A stretch of 64,000 nucleotides of DNA from the NCBI GenBank assembly GCA_963784645.1, contig CAWARY010000011.1, positions 124,001-188,000 of the forward strand. Direction: 5' to 3'. The position numbers and the translations under genes are program-made. Of the stretch, positions 62,601 through 64,000 are shown piece by piece. The notes beneath the pieces were generated by a model. The model was not told the origin of the DNA. It saw only the letters and a program-made list of their open reading frames with translations, and ran no database searches. Origin of the DNA: JBBRVW01 sp963784645 (lineage in GTDB: Bacteria > Actinomycetota > Actinomycetes > JACCUZ01). Position 1 is the stretch's first letter. Every line of letters starts with the position of its first letter.

Positions 62601-62722
62601 GCGCGGGCGTACAGCGGGCCGAGCACTGCCGAGGCGGTGACCACGGCGGCGAGGACGACGACGAGCAGCGCCTGCCGGGGTCGGTGGCGCAGCGCGGCGA
62701 CCGTCACCGACCCTGCCGCCAT
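59627..62722 (-). CDS. FtsX-like ABC permease, very large (1031 residues)
   Basis: A paralogue of the neighbouring permease, with the same two-block design: first helix about 16-36, FtsX core near 280-330 (ATEQRRPEIALARLRGHGVL), and a last FtsX block near 915-1020 (RARDLAGLRLVGVPSSTVRR). The first gene of the operon. The ATG at 62722 is chosen because GAGGAGG lies seven bases upstream; a frame to 62806 is open but lacks a ribosome site. Such systems move lipoproteins, peptides or antibiotics, or transmit signals; the substrate is unknown. Confidence 0.87.
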   Translation of the reverse strand: MAAGSVTVAALRHRPRQALLVVVLAAVVTASAVLGPLYARAVEQSVVRNVVADAPATSSTLVVTDDSDDPTPPGELLRVVRPELTPQFGAAVRGADVQVELRSPTGVAARARLTSRAGVCAHLDVVDGRCPRTAGEALVSVRATGVLGVRTGDLLPVRSGDPAAGGVSSQVTVVGTYGPLDATSRYWAGRARPPVTARPTQDATVVRTVDDVFTPWATLAAQPWPGLRTHLDVPLHAARLTLDDLPRVQAVTKEVDDQVRTLGGSAASPINALLESTNGQRDQARTVIPLLAVQLAVLGIVVLAFVCAAATEQRRPEIALARLRGHGVLGAGGMLLRELGVLVVAGGVLGTGLGWLVADGAAHWWLEPGVRPEAREAVALAAVASVAAGLLAIVAAGTPTLRQPLTVLLRRVPPRSSTLQVGLVEGAVAAAAVAGLVTLLSGAGGGISLLAPGLLAIAGGLLLAQATIPTAGPLARAALRGGRLPWALAGLQVARRPALRRLIAIITVACALLVFAVDAWTVSGRNREVRAEVAAGAPVVLDVDADSSLALRRALLDIDPRGRYATPVATVSSASAAGPRTTAVEPAAFARIARWGTRSAPAGMRSLVTPLPDPVRVQGTTVEVDARFTARAAPPGVGVPKPVLAPMRLFLAVADSRGVIHRAGLGRLVPDGRRHTYSGTVDCTTACALDQVQVMRTFGDFVDAHLSIDIDALRTGTAGALTPVDLDNKAADAWQALPWRPDFFGEAFVSEGPSLHVEGDSFGTPLVAQRGTHPVNPPALVAGEVPSLANLPGLPRLATASDLQASDIAYAVRGRLPQVPRTGGRGVLVDLEALAAGPSLAPGQTSYAVWLADDDPVREARLRRQLNDHGLQVLSRDTTGDHVSAFADEGPALALRLAVLAGVVAVVLAAAVLVVGVATSGAGRARDLAGLRLVGVPSSTVRRASVREHLVVAVLGVVAGTVLGLVAAQAALPDIPLFATPDRSTPLVLDPAWAAVAVTAAGSLVLLCAVSVAVGRALASSAVPARLREGR

Positions 62723-62881
62723 CCGTGCGCCTCCTCGACCCCCGTGCGGACGCACCGGGGTCCGGGCGGTGAACGAGGCGCGGCCGGGGTGCCAGTGCCC
62801 TGACACGCTGCCGTACCCACCTGGCCGCTGCCGAGAGCGGGGGCCTGATCGTGACGGAATCGTTGCGGCCCCCTACCACCA

Positions 62882-62941
62882 CCCCGTGATCAGGAAGGGT
62901 TGTCGGGGATAGAGCCCGGAGGATCCTTCATGATCACGGGG
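62882..62941. terminator. Long hairpin after the WXG100 gene
   Basis: Arms of 17 bases (62882-62898 and 62925-62941) pair with one mismatch, and the loop folds further (CGGG with CCCG). It carries the TGATCACGG unit also present in the palindrome at 51739. It lies just past the WXG100 stop, so it can end that transcript. Confidence 0.7.
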
Positions 62942-62949
62942 TCCGGGGA

Positions 62950-63240
62950 TCAGCCGCTGAACATGCCGGCGATCTTGCGCTCGGTCTCGTCGTAGCCCTG
63001 GCCGGCCTGCGAGAGCAGCTGGCTGATGCCGGCCAGCGCCTGCTGCAGACCGTTGGCGTTGCGGTTCCAGTCCTCGTACAGCGAGTGGAACCGCTCCTGC
63101 GCGGCGCCGCTCCAGGTGCCGCTGATCGGCAGCACCCGGCTGCGCAGGCCGCCCAGCTCGGACTCGATGGAGCCGGCCGTGCCGTTGACCTGCTGGGACA
63201 GCGAGAGCAGCTCGGCCGGGGTGACGCGGAACGCGGTCAT
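62950..63240 (-). CDS. WXG100-family protein (ESAT-6-like)
   Basis: A 96-residue helical-hairpin protein with the WxG motif as TWSGAAQERF near residue 42. Length and the LYEDWNRNANGLQQAL second helix fit the family. WXG100 proteins are usually exported by ESX/type VII systems; no secretion genes are in this window. Strong GGAGG before the ATG. Confidence 0.93.
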   Translation of the reverse strand: MTAFRVTPAELLSLSQQVNGTAGSIESELGGLRSRVLPISGTWSGAAQERFHSLYEDWNRNANGLQQALAGISQLLSQAGQGYDETERKIAGMFSG

Positions 63241-63346
63241 GGGTGACCTCCTGGATGAGTACGTCGGGTGCAGACGAACCTACGGAGATCGCCGCGACCG
63301 GCCGCGCAGTTGTGCACAGGCCCCGATCACCTCGTCGTGCGTCGCT

Positions 63347-63414
63347 CGTTTGCGACCTCAGCCCCCGACATGCCGGACCTTTCCCCGGCGTGTCGGGGAG
63401 CCAGGTCGCAAACG
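63347..63414. repeat. Long imperfect hairpin element
   Basis: CGTTTGCGACCT (63347-63358) pairs perfectly with AGGTCGCAAACG (63403-63414), and inside, after a 4-base mismatch, CCCCGACATGCCGG pairs with CCGGCGTGTCGGGG with one G-U/mismatch. It lies in the gap between the hypothetical gene (63480-63836) and the WXG100 promoter. Confidence 0.8.
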
Positions 63415-63479
63415 GCGTTCTTGGCGGCGGGTGAGGGGGCGGCGGGAGCCGGGTGGCGGGGCTGGGCCGGTAGGACGGG

Positions 63480-63836
63480 TCAGCGGTCGAGGGCGCCGAC
63501 GGGGGCGACGACCACGCCGACCTCCTCGCACACCCAGTGCGGGTCCTCGCCGAGGTCGGGGGCCACCCGCAGCTCGTGCGGTGCCGGGTCGTCGTCGTCC
63601 GGGTCGTGCGTCGCCGTGCACAGCGGCCACCGGCCCACCTGCTCGAGCAGCGCCTCCTGTACGTCCTGGGCCACCAGGCAGGCGACGAACGGCGCGCCGT
63701 CGGGCCACTGGTCGACCCACCAGCGGCGCGCGGTGAGGACCTCGTCGACCACCGAGACGGTCGCGGCGTTGTCGAGCCCGCGGGCGGCGAGGTCGTGCAG
63801 CACCCGGGCCCGGGCCTGGAGCAGCGCGTCGGTCAC
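63480..63836 (-). CDS. Conserved hypothetical protein
   Basis: A 118-residue soluble protein of no recognised function. It has a helical start (LLQARARVLHDLAARGLDNAATVSVVDEVLTAR), a middle with WWVDQWPDGAPFVACLVAQDVQE and an acidic loop (PDDDDPAP). No catalytic motif is obvious. Codon bias is normal. The GTG at 63836 is the likely start. It is divergent from the DUF4031 gene. Confidence 0.7.
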   Translation of the reverse strand: MTDALLQARARVLHDLAARGLDNAATVSVVDEVLTARRWWVDQWPDGAPFVACLVAQDVQEALLEQVGRWPLCTATHDPDDDDPAPHELRVAPDLGEDPHWVCEEVGVVVAPVGALDR

Positions 63837-63868
63837 CCGCCCATTCTCCGCTGCGACAGGATCAGGGC

Positions 63869-64000
63869 ATGGCGATCCTCGTCGACACGCCCATCTGGCC
63901 GTTCCGCGGCCGGCTCTGGTGCCACCTCGTGAGCGACACGTCCTACGACGAGCTGCACGCCGTCGCCGAGGCGCTGGGGATCCCGCGGCGCGGCTTCCAG
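63869..64000 (+). CDS. DUF4031 protein, N-terminal part only
   Basis: The first 44 codons fit the DUF4031 opening: ILVDTPIWPFRGRLWCHLVS and then ELHAVAEALGIPRRGFQ. The function of this family is not known. The window ends inside the gene. No ribosome site is clear except AGGATCAGGG just ahead of the ATG. Confidence 0.8.
   Translation, partial: MAILVDTPIWPFRGRLWCHLVSDTSYDELHAVAEALGIPRRGFQ

Noticed and set aside
56437..62803. Giant antisense or alternate-frame open frames across the FtsX permeases
   Set aside because: Low-complexity Arg/Gly/Pro translation without motifs; the permease frames have clear transmembrane helices and FtsX cores.

Overview
The window is very GC-rich DNA (GC dominates third codon positions) with dense genes, many GTG starts, and neighbouring genes joined by ATGA/GTGA stop-start overlaps. 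It looks like an actinobacterial chromosome. A WXG100 protein, a DUF3263 protein, an F420/FMN-type PPOX protein, a GroEL with a Gly-Met-rich tail behind CIRCE boxes, a MarR-linked paa cluster and apparently leaderless promoters all fit this. A Nocardioides-like genus (Propionibacteriales) is a reasonable but unproven guess. I saw no tRNA, rRNA, CRISPR array, insertion sequence or phage gene.

Layout. (1) 1-307: the 3' end of a PEP-utilising enzyme. (2) 368-10893: a divergent sulfur island. Leftward: a rhodanese/persulfide-dioxygenase fusion, two DUF202 membrane proteins and an ArsR regulator. Rightward: DsrE2-like protein, TusA, a four-cluster FeS/NrfD fusion, a molybdopterin oxidoreductase without a Tat signal, an Mrp ATPase, a SulP transporter and a CBS protein. 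The simplest reading is persulfide handling to sulfite, then cytoplasmic sulfite oxidation (SoeABC-like), with anion transport, controlled from one shared operator. (3) 11070-15217: an MMPL transporter, a PPOX protein and a secreted RTX-repeat protein. (4) 15395-24672: a sugar locus with a ROK kinase, ROK repressor, RbsACB-type ABC importer, Gfo/Idh/MocA dehydrogenase, TIM-barrel isomerase and a small membrane protein. (5) 24673-25094: a gene-free block of nested inverted repeats and tandem repeats.

(6) 25095-29991: a methyltransferase divergent from a three-gene operon for the late steps of lysine catabolism through 2-oxoadipate and D-2-hydroxyglutarate (HglS, FAD dehydrogenase, AmaB-like dehydrogenase). 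(7) 30130-31893: a solute-binding lipoprotein followed by two strong hairpins. (8) 32348-39097: phenylacetate degradation, with paaI-paaJ-marR leftward, paaABCDE rightward, then an Rrf2 regulator without cysteines. (9) 39102-47668: mixed genes including pirin, a nucleotidyltransferase, DUF3263 and LytR_C proteins, a frameshifted otsB, an ECF sigma factor with a coupled membrane protein, and otsA. (10) 47793-53571: a SAM-I riboswitch on a threonine synthase, a cold-shock protein, groEL behind two tandem CIRCE elements, an M29 aminopeptidase and a NUDIX hydrolase. (11) 53748-64000: a fatty-acid desaturase with a candidate iron box, an ABC system of two ATPases and two very large FtsX-type permeases, a WXG100 protein, and the start of a DUF4031 gene.

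Most interesting: the sulfur island and its shared operator, the SAM riboswitch on threonine synthase, the tandem CIRCE boxes, a 48-nt palindrome inside paaD, the apparently leaderless divergent paa genes, and the repeat block at 24.7-25.1 kb.
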